From Thermobifida halotolerans (lineage in GTDB: Bacteria > Actinomycetota > Actinomycetes > Streptosporangiales > Streptosporangiaceae), in assembly GCF_003574835.2 (NCBI RefSeq), contig NZ_CP063196.1, positions 1,178,001 to 1,242,000 of the forward strand: 64,000 bases of DNA. Direction: 5' to 3'. The translations under genes were made by a program, and so were the position numbers. Below, piece after piece: positions 39,858 to 49,025 of the stretch. The notes beneath the pieces are model-generated. The model ran no database searches, was not told the origin of the DNA, and saw only the letters and a list, made by a program, of their open reading frames with translations. How positions within the stretch are numbered: the stretch's first letter is position 1; every line of letters begins with the position of its first letter.

Positions 39858-40580
39858 TCAGGCGGCCGTGTTCCGCGCGAGGTAGACCGTGTTGGCGGAC
39901 TCGCGGTCCTGGAGGGGGTTGGGGAAGACGACGGTGTGCGCCCGCACGTCGGTGAAGACCTCCTCCAGCACCGCGGTGAAGTCCGCGTCGGGCGGGTCGT
40001 TGGACCACAGGGCGAAGACTCCGCCCGGGTGGAGGTGGTCGGCGAGCCGCCGCAACCCGGCGGCCTCGTAGAAGGCCGCGTGGCCGGGGGAGAGCAGGTG
40101 CCGCGGCGAGTGGTCGATGTCGACGACGGCGGCGTGGAAGCGCCGGTGCGGGACGTCGGGGTCGAAGCCCTCGGGAGAGGCGGCCAGCGCGAAGAAGTCA
40201 CCGCGGACCAGGCGGCAGCGGGGATCGGCCGCCAGCGCGGCGCCCTCCGGCACCAGGCCGCGTTCGGTCCACTCGATCACCTCGCCGAGCGCCTCCACCA
40301 CGACCAGCGACTCCACCCTCGACTCCGTCAACACCGTGCGCGCGGTGTAGCCGAGCCCGAGCCCGCCCACGACCACGTCGAGGCGCGGCTGTGGCAGCTC
40401 GGCCAAGGCCAGCCGCGCGACCTCCACCTCCGCCTTCGTGAACAGGCTGGACATCAGGAACTCGTCGTCGAGTTTGACCTCGTAGGCGTACTCGCCGAAG
40501 ACCGGGTCCCAGCGGCGGCGCAGACTGATCTCCCCCATCGGGGTCGGCCGCCAGTCGAGTTCCTGGAAACGAGCACTCAT
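39858..40580 (-). CDS. Spermidine synthase-like methyltransferase-fold protein
   Basis: A 240-residue protein of the spermidine synthase superfamily. The glycine-rich cofactor loop VVVGGLGLGYTARTVL is at about residue 70, an acidic strand end follows (VVVEALGEVIEW), and a VVDIDHSPRHLLSPGHAAFY segment lies at about residue 150. True spermidine synthases have a GGGDG loop, and the polyamine-binding Asp pattern is not obvious here, so I would not call it a spermidine synthase. GGAGGAT precedes the ATG. Substrate unknown. Confidence 0.75.
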   Translation of the reverse strand: MSARFQELDWRPTPMGEISLRRRWDPVFGEYAYEVKLDDEFLMSSLFTKAEVEVARLALAELPQPRLDVVVGGLGLGYTARTVLTESRVESLVVVEALGEVIEWTERGLVPEGAALAADPRCRLVRGDFFALAASPEGFDPDVPHRRFHAAVVDIDHSPRHLLSPGHAAFYEAAGLRRLADHLHPGGVFALWSNDPPDADFTAVLEEVFTDVRAHTVVFPNPLQDRESANTVYLARNTAA

Positions 40581-40710
40581 GTGCGATCCTCCGTTGCGTG
40601 GGCGACGCAGTCGAGCATTCCACGTTCCGGGCGGCAGACACCCGGAACCGGGACACGGCCCGCCGGGAGCGCGCCGGGGACCTCGCCCGGACGCCGGTCG
40701 GGACGGGTCC

Positions 40711-41916
40711 TCAGCGCGCGGGGACGCCGAGCGCCAGCACCGCGGTGTCGTCGTCCAGGCCGTCGCCGAAGTCCGCCAGCAGGTCCCGCACCGCGGCGAC
40801 GGTCGAGGACGCGGTGGCGGGGGCCGTCGCGGCGGCGAAGTCGCGCAGGGCCTCCTCGCCGTAGCGGTTCCGGTCGGAGTCCACGCGTGCCTCGGTGAGC
40901 CCGTCGGTGTAGAGCAGCAGGGTGTCCCCCGGAGCCAGGTGCGCGGTGGCGGTGCCGAAGTGGGCGTCGGGCAGGATGCCGACGACCAGTCCGCCGGGGG
41001 TGTGCCGGTACTCGGCGGTCCCGTCGGCGCGCAGCAGCAGGGCGGGCGGGTGGCCGCCGCTGGCGAGGACGAGGTCCCAGCCGTCGCCGGTGAGGGTGAG
41101 CAGACCGAACACGACGGTGCAGTAGCGCGGGTCGCCGTCGCGGTACTGCTGTTCGAGGACGGTGTTGAGGTTGCCCAGCACGGCGGTGGGCGTCGGGTCG
41201 GAGACGGTCGCGGAGCGCAGGGCGTAGCGGGCCAGGGAGGTCACGGCCGCGGCCTCGACGCCCTTGCCGACCACGTCGCCGAGGAAGAAGCCCCACCGGC
41301 CGTCGGAGACGGGGAACAGGTCGTAGAAGTCGCCGCCCACCTGGTCGGGGGAGGCGATGTGGTAGTGCGCGGCGGTCTGCAGGCCCGGCACCGTCGGCAG
41401 CGCCGGGGGGAGCAGGGTCTGCTGCAGGGTGGCGGCCAGGCGCTGCAGGCGTTCGCGTTCCCGCTCGGCCTCCCTGCGGGCGCGCAGCAGTTCCCTTTCG
41501 TAGGCGCGGCGGTCGCGGGCGTCGAAGACGGTGGTGCGGACCAGCAGGGGACTGCCGTCGGCGTCGGCGCGGACCGTGGAGGTGACCAGTACCGGCAGTC
41601 GGTCCCCGGCCGCGGTCCGCAGGTCGAGGGCGATGCCGCCCACCTCGCCCTGCATGCGCAGCAGCGGGGCGAAATGGGTCTCGTGGTAGATCCTGCCGCC
41701 GACGGTGAGCAGGTCGGTGAAGGAGTGGCGGCCGACCAGTTCCTCCCGGGTACGGCCGAGCCAGGTCAGCAGGGTCGTGTTGATCTTGACGATCGTGCCG
41801 TCCGGGGTCGTGGACAGGTAGCCGCACGGGGCGTTCTCGTACAGGTCCTCGGCACTGTCCTCCAGCAGCGCGGACAGGTCCAGCCGTCCCGTGCCGTGCG
41901 TGACGTGCGCCGTCAC
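40711..41916 (-). CDS. rsbP: RsbP-like PAS-PP2C phosphatase
   Basis: A 401-residue protein with an N-terminal PAS domain (about residues 18-130, YENAPCGYLSTTPDGTIVKIN), a linker coiled coil (ERELLRARREAERERERLQRL) and a C-terminal SpoIIE/PP2C phosphatase (GGDFYDLFPVSDGRWGFFLGDVVGKGVEAA, then LLLYTDGLTEAR and DDDTAVLALG, with the metal-binding Asp residues present). Bacillus RsbP has this order and reactivates sigma-B by dephosphorylating the anti-anti-sigma factor under energy stress. The GTG start overlaps the stop of the RsbQ-like gene (GTGA), the same pairing as in Bacillus. Confidence 0.85.
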   Translation of the reverse strand: MTAHVTHGTGRLDLSALLEDSAEDLYENAPCGYLSTTPDGTIVKINTTLLTWLGRTREELVGRHSFTDLLTVGGRIYHETHFAPLLRMQGEVGGIALDLRTAAGDRLPVLVTSTVRADADGSPLLVRTTVFDARDRRAYERELLRARREAERERERLQRLAATLQQTLLPPALPTVPGLQTAAHYHIASPDQVGGDFYDLFPVSDGRWGFFLGDVVGKGVEAAAVTSLARYALRSATVSDPTPTAVLGNLNTVLEQQYRDGDPRYCTVVFGLLTLTGDGWDLVLASGGHPPALLLRADGTAEYRHTPGGLVVGILPDAHFGTATAHLAPGDTLLLYTDGLTEARVDSDRNRYGEEALRDFAAATAPATASSTVAAVRDLLADFGDGLDDDTAVLALGVPAR

Positions 41917-42716
41917 AGGACTTCGGCCACGAAGGAGGCGATCGCCCGGGCGGTGGGCTCCGGGGCGCTCAACTGCGGGCAGTGCCCGGTGGCGTCCAGG
42001 GTCACCAGTCGGCTGCCGGGGATGCTGGCGTGGACGAACGCGCCCACCTCCGGCGGGGCGAGCACGTCCTGGGCGCACTCGACCACCAGGGTCGGCGCGG
42101 TGACCCCCGGCAGGTCCTCCCGGTTGTCGGAGCGGAAGGTGGCGTGCGCGAAGACCCGCGCGATCTCCGGGTCGGTGCGGCAGAAGCTGCTGGTCAGCTC
42201 CTCCTCCAGTTCGGGGCGGTCCGGAGTGCCCATGATCATCGGAGCCGTGGCCGCCGACCAGCCGAGGTAGTTGCTGTCCAGCGACTCCAGCAGTTCGTCG
42301 ATGTCGGCCTCGCTGAACCCGCCCCGGTAGCCGTCGTCGTCGGTGTAGCGCGGCGACGGGGTGAGCAGGACCAGTCCGGCGAAGCGCTCCGGTTCCCGCA
42401 GCGCCGCCAGGACCCCGACCATGGCGCTCACCGAGTGGCCCACGAGGACCACCCGGCGCAGGTCGAGCTCCCGGCAGATCTCCAGGACGTCGTCGGCGTA
42501 GCCGTCCAGCGACGAGTACCGCTGCCTGCTCCACGCCGACAGGTCGGAGTCGCCCGCGCCCACGTAGTCGAACAGCACCACGCGGGCGTTCTCGGCGAGC
42601 GCCGGCGCCACCAGGCGCCACATGTTCTGGTCGCAGCCGAACCCGTGCGCGAGCATCACCACCGGCCCGTCCTCGCGTCCGGTGATCGTCACGTTGTTTC
42701 TTGTGCGTACGTCCAA
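41913..42716 (-). CDS. rsbQ: RsbQ-like alpha/beta hydrolase, energy-stress sensor
   Basis: A 267-residue alpha/beta hydrolase strongly resembling B. subtilis RsbQ (269 residues). Matching stretches include AHGFGCDQNMWRLVAPALAE, VVLFDYVGAGDSDL, RYSSLDGYADDVLEICRELDL, VVLVGHSVSAMVG, SNYLGWS and SFCRTDPEIARVFAHATFRSDNREDL. The triad is Ser in GHSVS, Asp in ECAQDVLA and His in TGHCPQLS. I chose the TTG at 42716 because GGAGGG lies 10 nt upstream and it gives the RsbQ length; an ATG at 42737 would start before that Shine-Dalgarno sequence. RsbQ makes or delivers a signal to RsbP. Confidence 0.88.
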   Translation of the reverse strand: MDVRTRNNVTITGREDGPVVMLAHGFGCDQNMWRLVAPALAENARVVLFDYVGAGDSDLSAWSRQRYSSLDGYADDVLEICRELDLRRVVLVGHSVSAMVGVLAALREPERFAGLVLLTPSPRYTDDDGYRGGFSEADIDELLESLDSNYLGWSAATAPMIMGTPDRPELEEELTSSFCRTDPEIARVFAHATFRSDNREDLPGVTAPTLVVECAQDVLAPPEVGAFVHASIPGSRLVTLDATGHCPQLSAPEPTARAIASFVAEVL

Positions 42717-42979
42717 GTCGCGCAGCCCTCCGCGCATCGGGGCCGCGCCGCGCCCGTGGGCCCGGCGCGGTGCAAAACGATGTGGTGGGGCGCTCTTCCC
42801 CACGGGGCGGGGCCATGCCGTGCGGTGCGTGCGTCCCCACCCGCTCGCCGTGAACGGCGGCTCTGCTTCGCCCAACACCCGGACCGGTCCGCGTGTTCCC
42901 GTGGGACGATATTCGATGGCTCCCCGCGGAGCGCCTCCCGTACAGTGCTGGGCCGTGCCGTCATCGGGAGCGTTCGACC

Positions 42980-44767
42980 ATGCGCCTGTCCTATCCACGT
43001 ACCCCGCACCTGCCCTGGTCGCCGGGGGCCACACCGGACGACGCGCGGGCCGCCGGGGTGTCGGGGCTGGTGGGCCGGGAGGTCGTGGTCACCGAGAAGC
43101 TCGACGGGGAGAACACCACCCTGTACCGTGACGGGCTGCACGCCCGCTCCGTGGACTCGGCGCACCATCCGTCCCGCGCGTGGACCAGGGCCCTGCACGG
43201 CAGGATCGCCCACGCCCTCCCGCCCGGCCGGCGGGTCTGCGGCGAGAACCTGTACGCGCGCCACTCGATCGCCTACACCGACCTGGACAGCTGGTTCTAC
43301 GCCTTCTCCGTGTGGGACGGCGAGCACTGCCTGGACTGGGACGCCACCGTGCGTTTCGCGCGGCGGCTGGGCGTGCCGGTCCCGCCGGTGCTGTGGCGCG
43401 GCGTCTTCGACGAGCGGGCGCTGCGCGCGCTGCGCCTGGACACCGCCCGCCAGGAGGGGTACGTGGTGCGGACCGTCGAGGGCTTCCGCCGCGACGAGTT
43501 CGCCCACCGCGTCGCCAAGTGGGTGCGGCCCGGACACGTCCGGACCGGCGAGCACTGGATGTCCGCGCCCGTCGTCGCCAACGGGCTCGGGCGTGGCGCC
43601 GCGCTGTGGGAGGTGCGCTCCGGAGCCGAACCGGACGCCGCGGCGCTGCTCGCCGCACTGGACCTCGCGGCGGCGGACCTGTGCGGACCCGCCACGGCGA
43701 CGCCCGGGGACGTCGCGCGCGCCGAGGCCGCGGCGGCCGACGCCGCCGCCCGCCTCGACCTGCTGGGCCGCACCGGCGACGCCCGGCTCGCCGGGGTGCT
43801 GGCCGCCCTGTTCCACCGCGCCCGCCGCGCCTGGCTGGCGCCCCGCCTGGCGGACCGGCTCGGCCCGCGCCTGGCCCGCCGGACCGCCGACCTGGTCGGA
43901 CTGCACGGCCTGCTGCACCGCGACCTCCCCGACGAGAAACGCCGCACCGGGTTGGCGCGCATGAGCGAGGCCGCCGACCTCGGTGTGCTGCACGCGCTCG
44001 CCGCCGCGGCCCTGACCGGACGCGACGACGCGGAGGCGCGGGAGGCACGTGACCGGGTCGCCTGGTCCGAACTGCACGCCGAGGACGCCGGACTGCTCGG
44101 CGAGACGCCGCTGGAGGGGGTGCGCGCGCGGCTGCGCGAGGAGTTCGTCCACGGCGACCCCGACGTGGCGGACCGGTGCTGGGCCGAGGCGCGGCGGGCC
44201 CTCGCCGAGGGGCGGATCACCACCGCCGAGGAGGCGGTCGCGCTGACCTGGCGGTGGCGTGGCGCCGCCTTCTGCCACCTCGTCGTCACGGTCGGCCCGT
44301 CCGGCAGCGGCAAGAGCACCTTCGCCCGCTCCCTTCCCGGCGTCTGCGTCACCGTGTCGCTCGACGAGTTGCGCCGGGGCCGGGGCTCCCGCGCCGACCA
44401 GAGCGCCAACCGCACGGTCCTCGGCGAGGGGCTGCGCCGCCTCGACACCGCCCTGAGCGACACGTCACACGACGGCTGCACCGTCGTGTGGGACGCCACC
44501 GCCCTCAACCGGCACCAGCGCTTTCTGGTGCACGCCGTGGCACGCCGCCGCGACGCGCTGGTCACGCACGCGGTGTGGCTGCTCGACGAGGACACGCTGG
44601 CGCGGCGCAACGTGGAACGCCGGCACCCGGTTCCCCCGGAGGTGCTGGCCGACCAGGTGCGCCGCTACGAGCCGCCCTACCCGGGGGAGGCGCACCGCAC
44701 CTGGTATGTCGGAGCCGACGGCGGCGTCCGCGACACCGCCGGTGTCCTGGACGGCGAGGAGGACTGA
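42980..44767 (+). CDS. RNA ligase-polynucleotide kinase fusion
   Basis: A 595-residue repair enzyme. The N-terminal domain is an Rnl2-type RNA ligase: nucleotidyl Lys40 in VTEKLDGENTT, later VCGENLYARHSIAY (motif III region), EGYVVRT and RVAKWVRPGH (motifs IV and V). After a helical middle region comes a P-loop kinase with Walker A GPSGSGKST at 439-447 and a second acidic motif VVWDATALNRHQR. It should phosphorylate 5'-OH ends and seal RNA. It is followed 3 bp downstream by a multidomain RNA-end-processing gene, so both act as one repair unit. Confidence 0.88.
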   Translation: MRLSYPRTPHLPWSPGATPDDARAAGVSGLVGREVVVTEKLDGENTTLYRDGLHARSVDSAHHPSRAWTRALHGRIAHALPPGRRVCGENLYARHSIAYTDLDSWFYAFSVWDGEHCLDWDATVRFARRLGVPVPPVLWRGVFDERALRALRLDTARQEGYVVRTVEGFRRDEFAHRVAKWVRPGHVRTGEHWMSAPVVANGLGRGAALWEVRSGAEPDAAALLAALDLAAADLCGPATATPGDVARAEAAAADAAARLDLLGRTGDARLAGVLAALFHRARRAWLAPRLADRLGPRLARRTADLVGLHGLLHRDLPDEKRRTGLARMSEAADLGVLHALAAAALTGRDDAEAREARDRVAWSELHAEDAGLLGETPLEGVRARLREEFVHGDPDVADRCWAEARRALAEGRITTAEEAVALTWRWRGAAFCHLVVTVGPSGSGKSTFARSLPGVCVTVSLDELRRGRGSRADQSANRTVLGEGLRRLDTALSDTSHDGCTVVWDATALNRHQRFLVHAVARRRDALVTHAVWLLDEDTLARRNVERRHPVPPEVLADQVRRYEPPYPGEAHRTWYVGADGGVRDTAGVLDGEED

Positions 44768-44770
44768 GCC

Positions 44771-47626
44771 ATGCGCACCAGCGAGGAGATCTACCACCGG
44801 GTCCGCTGGGATCCGCGGTTCGACCCGGCACGGTTCGTCCTGGGGGTCAACGACCGCGGCCGCCCACCCAAGCGCCTGCCGCTGCCCGACTTCGTCCCCG
44901 GAGGCGACATCCCCTGGCACCGGATCGTGTTCATCGAGGCCGACGGCGAGGTGGTCTGGGACCGCGTCCGCGGCGTGGACCGGATCGGCTCCTCCCAGGC
45001 GGGGCGGGTGCGGCGTCCGCGCCGGCTCGGCGCGCCGTTCTTCACCGCCCGCACCCCGCACGCGTGGCTGCCGGGCGCCGGGTGGCGGCCCGCCCCGGCC
45101 GCCGGGGGAACGCCGCCGTCCGTGGCGCGCCTGCGCGTGCTGACCTGGAACACGCTGTGGGACCGCCACGAACGTGACCGGATCGACACCGCGCGGCGCA
45201 GACCGCTGCTGCTGGAGGCGTTGCGGCGGGCCGACGCCGACGTCGTCGCGCTGCAGGAGGTCGAACCCGACCTCCTCGACCTGCTGTGCCGTGAACCGTG
45301 GGTACGTGACGGCTACACCCTGGCCCTCGACCCCGCGGGCGGCGGCGTCGCCGAGCACGGACTGCTGCTGCTCAGCCGCCTGCCCGTGGCCGAGGCGGGC
45401 CACTGCGCGCTGGGACCGCACAAGGCCGTCTCCGCGCTGGTCGTGGAGACCGCCACCCGGCCGGTCGTGGTGGCCGTCACCCACCTGACCAGCGACCACA
45501 CCGAGAACGCGGCGGAGCGCCGCCGGGCCGAACTCGCGCGCGTCAGTGAGGCGCTGGCCGCCGTGGACGGGGACGCGGTCCTCGTGGGCGACTTCAACGA
45601 CGGCGGCGACACGCCCGTCCGGCGGCTGGGACTGCGCGACGCCTGGACGGAGGCGCGCGGGGCCGACGACGACACCCCCACCTTCGACCCGCGGGCCAAC
45701 CCGCTGGCGGCGGTCTCCTCGCGGTCCGGCCGCGCCGCCCGCCTCGACCGCGTGCTGCTGCGCGGCCCCGGCCTGCGCGCCGTTGCCGCGCGCCTGCTGG
45801 GCGACGCCCCGGCCGCCCCGGACGGCCTGTTCGTCTCCGACCACTACGGCGTCGTCGCCGACGTCACGGTCGGCGGCAGCGGCGACGTGCCCTCCGACGT
45901 CTGCGACGCGCCGCCGAACACACGGACGGCACTGGTGTGGCTGCCGCCCGAGGAGCTGCGGCCGCCGATCCAGCGGATCCGGGAGCGCTGCGACCCCGGG
46001 GCCCACCGGTGGCCGCCGCACGTCACGGTGCTGTTCGGCTTCGTTTCGGAAGCCTCCTTCGAGGACGCCGCGCCGCTGCTGGCCGAGGCCGCCGCCGCGC
46101 GGGACCCGTTCGACACCCGCCTGCGCGGCGTGGGCGTCTTCGCCCACCGCGGCCGCTCCACGGTCTGGCTCGACCCGGCCGCCTCCGGGGACGGGCCGTG
46201 GCAGGAGCTGCGCGCGGCCCTGGAGCGCCGCTTCCCCCGCTGCGGGGGAAGCGGCGGGGGATACGTTCCGCACCTCACCCTGGGCCGGGTCGCCGACCCC
46301 GAGCGGTTCGCCACCGAACACGCCGAGCTCCTGCCCGACGCGGTCGCGCGGGTGGCGGAACTCGTCCTGCTGTCCCGCCGGGGGGACGAGCCCATGCGGC
46401 CCCGGGCGGTCGTGGAGCTGGGGACGGGACGGGTGCGCCGGCTCGACGGCGCCCGCGGGGCCGACGCCGCCCCCGTTGCGGAGCGGGATGACGGGGAGTG
46501 GAACGCGCGGGTCACGGCGCGGCTGGCGCGGGCGCTGCCCGGGGGAGTGGTGCACGTCGTCGGGTCGCGGAGCATGGGCTGCGCCCTGGCGGGAGCCGAC
46601 CTGGACCTGGTGGCGGCGCTGCCCGGCGAGGTCGACCTCGACAACGTCGCGGCGCGGGTCGCGGCGGCGCTGCCGGAGGCGGAGGGGCTGCGGCGGGTCG
46701 CCGGCGCGCGGACACCGGGGCTGCGGCTGCGCGTCGGCGGCACGGCCGTGGACCTGGTGGCCGTCGCCACCGGGGACGTCCCGCCCGCCGAGGCGGTGGC
46801 CCGCCGCACCGAGCTGGGCGCGGACGCCGCGGTGGCGCTGAGCGCGGTCGGCGACGCCGCGGCGGTGCGCACCGCGGTCGGCGACCGGCAGGCCGCCTTC
46901 GCCGCCCTGGTCCGCGACGTCAGGACGTGGGCGCGGGCGCGCGGACTGGACCGCGCCCCGTTCGGCGGACTGCCCGGCCTGGCCTGGACCGTCATGGCGG
47001 CGCGCACCGTCCTCGAACACGGCGCGGACGGCGGTCCCGACGCGCTGCTCGGTCGCTTCTTCGCGGAGTGGGCCGCCTGGGACTGGCGGCATCCGGTCGC
47101 CCTGCGTCCGGATGCCGCCGCACCGGGCGCCCCGGCCGCGCCCGTGCGGATCCTCACCCCCTCCGCGCCGGTCCGCTCCTGCGCCGACCAGGTGAGCGCG
47201 GGCGGGCGGGACCTGCTGGAGCAGGAGCTGTACCGGGCCTGGGAGATCGCGGAGGAGGCGGCGCGCACCGGCGCCGACCCCCGGCCCGCGCTGGGGGCGC
47301 CGCCGCCGATGCACCGCAGGCACGCCGCGTGGGCGGTGGTGGCCGTGCGCGCGGTGCCCGGCGAGCGCTTCGACACCACGCTGGGCCGGGTGTGGGGCCG
47401 TATGCGCGCCCTGCTCACCGCCCTGGAGCGGGCGGGCGTGTCGGACGCGCACGCCTGGCCCCGTCCGTTCGCGACCGCCCCGGACGAGGTCCGCTTCGCC
47501 GTGGGCCTGGGCCGCACTCCACCGGGCGCCGCCGCCCTCGCCGAGACCACCGGCCCGTGGCGGGCGCGGCTGCGCGGCGCCGACGTCAGGTGGGCCGACG
47601 GCGGCGAGGTGCCGACGCTGCGCTGA
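44771..47626 (+). CDS. Four-domain RNA repair protein: MJ1316 - EEP - 2H phosphoesterase - nucleotidyltransferase
   Basis: A 951-residue protein. Residues about 1-80 match the MJ1316/DUF504 RNA-end recognition domain (IYHRVRWDPRFD, then DIPWHRIVFIEADGEVVWDR). Residues 121-360 are an endonuclease/exonuclease/phosphatase fold (VLTWNTLWDRH, ALQEVEPD, VLVGDFND, SDHYGVV). Residues about 385-550 are a LigT-like 2H domain with both motifs (HVT in PPHVTVLFGF, HLT in VPHLTLGRV). Residues about 590-951 are a polymerase-beta nucleotidyltransferase (GSRSMG, then ADLDLV) plus a PAP/OAS-type helical region. GAGGAGGA precedes the ATG. It should clean cyclic-phosphate ends and add nucleotides. Confidence 0.85.
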   Translation: MRTSEEIYHRVRWDPRFDPARFVLGVNDRGRPPKRLPLPDFVPGGDIPWHRIVFIEADGEVVWDRVRGVDRIGSSQAGRVRRPRRLGAPFFTARTPHAWLPGAGWRPAPAAGGTPPSVARLRVLTWNTLWDRHERDRIDTARRRPLLLEALRRADADVVALQEVEPDLLDLLCREPWVRDGYTLALDPAGGGVAEHGLLLLSRLPVAEAGHCALGPHKAVSALVVETATRPVVVAVTHLTSDHTENAAERRRAELARVSEALAAVDGDAVLVGDFNDGGDTPVRRLGLRDAWTEARGADDDTPTFDPRANPLAAVSSRSGRAARLDRVLLRGPGLRAVAARLLGDAPAAPDGLFVSDHYGVVADVTVGGSGDVPSDVCDAPPNTRTALVWLPPEELRPPIQRIRERCDPGAHRWPPHVTVLFGFVSEASFEDAAPLLAEAAAARDPFDTRLRGVGVFAHRGRSTVWLDPAASGDGPWQELRAALERRFPRCGGSGGGYVPHLTLGRVADPERFATEHAELLPDAVARVAELVLLSRRGDEPMRPRAVVELGTGRVRRLDGARGADAAPVAERDDGEWNARVTARLARALPGGVVHVVGSRSMGCALAGADLDLVAALPGEVDLDNVAARVAAALPEAEGLRRVAGARTPGLRLRVGGTAVDLVAVATGDVPPAEAVARRTELGADAAVALSAVGDAAAVRTAVGDRQAAFAALVRDVRTWARARGLDRAPFGGLPGLAWTVMAARTVLEHGADGGPDALLGRFFAEWAAWDWRHPVALRPDAAAPGAPAAPVRILTPSAPVRSCADQVSAGGRDLLEQELYRAWEIAEEAARTGADPRPALGAPPPMHRRHAAWAVVAVRAVPGERFDTTLGRVWGRMRALLTALERAGVSDAHAWPRPFATAPDEVRFAVGLGRTPPGAAALAETTGPWRARLRGADVRWADGGEVPTLR

Positions 47627-47644
47627 GGCGCGCCTCCGCGCTCC

Positions 47645-47932
47645 TCAGCGGGCGCCGCCCCGCAGGTAGGCCAGGACCGCGAGCACACGGCGGTTGACCT
47701 CCTGCGACGGGGGCAGGTCGAGCTTGGCGAGGATGTTGCCGACGTGCTTGCCGACCGCCGCCTCGGTGACGACGAGCCCGCGGGCGATGGCGGCGTTGGA
47801 GTGTCCCTCGGCGATGAGCGCCAGGACGTCGAGTTCCCGCGGGGTGAGGCTGACCAGCCGCTGCCGGGGCCCCTCGTCCTGGTCGCGGCGGTCCTGCTCG
47901 GCGCCGCCTTCACGGTGGCGGAGGTCCGGCAC
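47645..47932 (-). pseudogene. Orphan LuxR/NarL HTH domain, probable response-regulator remnant
   Basis: About 95 residues from a GTG at 47932. The last 68 are a textbook GerE/LuxR-type HTH (LTPRELDVLALIAEGHSNAAIARGLVVTEAAVGKHVGNILAKLDL) with the short tail found in NarL-family regulators. The receiver domain and its phosphorylated Asp are missing: upstream comes only a low-complexity charged stretch and then the neighbouring F420-type gene. It looks like a truncated two-component regulator. A functional stand-alone HTH protein is also possible. Confidence 0.6.
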
Positions 47933-47969
47933 GTCCGGCGCTGGGGCGGGCCTCCGCCCGTGGCGCGGC

Positions 47970-48950
47970 TCAGACCGCCGCCTCCATCGGAGTCAGTGCG
48001 CGCAGCCGGTCGGCCAGTTCGCTGCGGTAGAAGTCGAGGAACCCGTCGGGGTCGGGGCCGGCGTTCTGCATCACCAGGTGGTCGAACCCGACGTCGGCGT
48101 AGCGCTGGGCGGCGGCGACGTAGCGGTCCGGGTCGGGGCCGCAGGCGAAGGCGTCGAGCACGTCCTCGGCGCGGACGGTGGCGCTGGCCGCGTCGAAGTT
48201 GACCGGGTTGGGCAGCTCGCTCATGACCTTCCACCCGGTCAGCGCCCACCGGGCGGTCGCCAGGACCGCCTGCACCGCGGCCTCCTCATCGGGCGCCCAG
48301 GCCACGGGCACCTCGGCGTAGCGGGGCCCGGAGCCGCCCGCGGCCTGGTAGTACCGGACGATCTCCGGTTTCGCCTCGGTGGCGAACAGCCCGTCACCGG
48401 CCTCGGCGGCCAGCTCCGCCGACGGCTGGCCGCTGGCGGCCACCGCGATCAGCGGGGGCTCGGCGGGCAGGTCGAAGATCCGCGCGTCCTCGAGGCGCAG
48501 GTGCCTGCCCTCGTAGCTGCGGTAGCCGCCGCGCCACAGCAGGTGGATGATCTCCACCGCCTCGCGGAGCATCTCGTGGCGCACCCGGACGGTGTCGGGG
48601 AAGCCGCGGCCCACGACGTGCTCGTTGAGGCGCTCCCCCGAGCCGACCCCCAGGGTGAAGCGGCCGCCGGAGAGCAGGGCCGTCGTCGCCGCGGCCTGCG
48701 CGATGATCGCCGGATGGTAGCGGACGGTCGGGCAGGTCACTCCGGTCACCAGGCCCACGCGGTCGGTGCGGACCGCGATCGCGCCGAGGAGCGTCCAGGT
48801 GAACGGCGAGTGCCCCTGGTCGTCCAGCCACGGGTGGAAGTGGTCGCTGATCTCCACGAAGTCGAACCCCGCCGCCTCGGCCAGGATCGCCTGGCGGACG
48901 ATCTCCTCGGGACCGAACGCCTCGGTCGCCAGTTTGTACCCGATCTTCAT
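47970..48950 (-). CDS. F420-dependent LLM-class oxidoreductase
   Basis: A 326-residue luciferase-like TIM-barrel protein close to the F420-dependent glucose-6-phosphate dehydrogenase family: MKIGYKLATEAFGPEEIVRQAILAE, EISDHFHPWLDDQGHSPFTW, RVGLVTGVTCPTVRYHPAIIAQAAATTALLSGGRFTLGVGSGE. Such enzymes use coenzyme F420, so the host should make F420. The ATG at 48950 has GGAGGGCAGG upstream and gives the family N-terminus; an in-frame ATG at 48977 is less likely. The substrate is uncertain because several enzymes share this pattern. Confidence 0.88.
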   Translation of the reverse strand: MKIGYKLATEAFGPEEIVRQAILAEAAGFDFVEISDHFHPWLDDQGHSPFTWTLLGAIAVRTDRVGLVTGVTCPTVRYHPAIIAQAAATTALLSGGRFTLGVGSGERLNEHVVGRGFPDTVRVRHEMLREAVEIIHLLWRGGYRSYEGRHLRLEDARIFDLPAEPPLIAVAASGQPSAELAAEAGDGLFATEAKPEIVRYYQAAGGSGPRYAEVPVAWAPDEEAAVQAVLATARWALTGWKVMSELPNPVNFDAASATVRAEDVLDAFACGPDPDRYVAAAQRYADVGFDHLVMQNAGPDPDGFLDFYRSELADRLRALTPMEAAV

Positions 48951-49025
48951 GTCGCCTGCCCTCCGGAGGTCGCTCACCCGACGGGGCCGCCCACTATCCC
49001 TCCGGGAATCGGCTAAACGCGGTGG

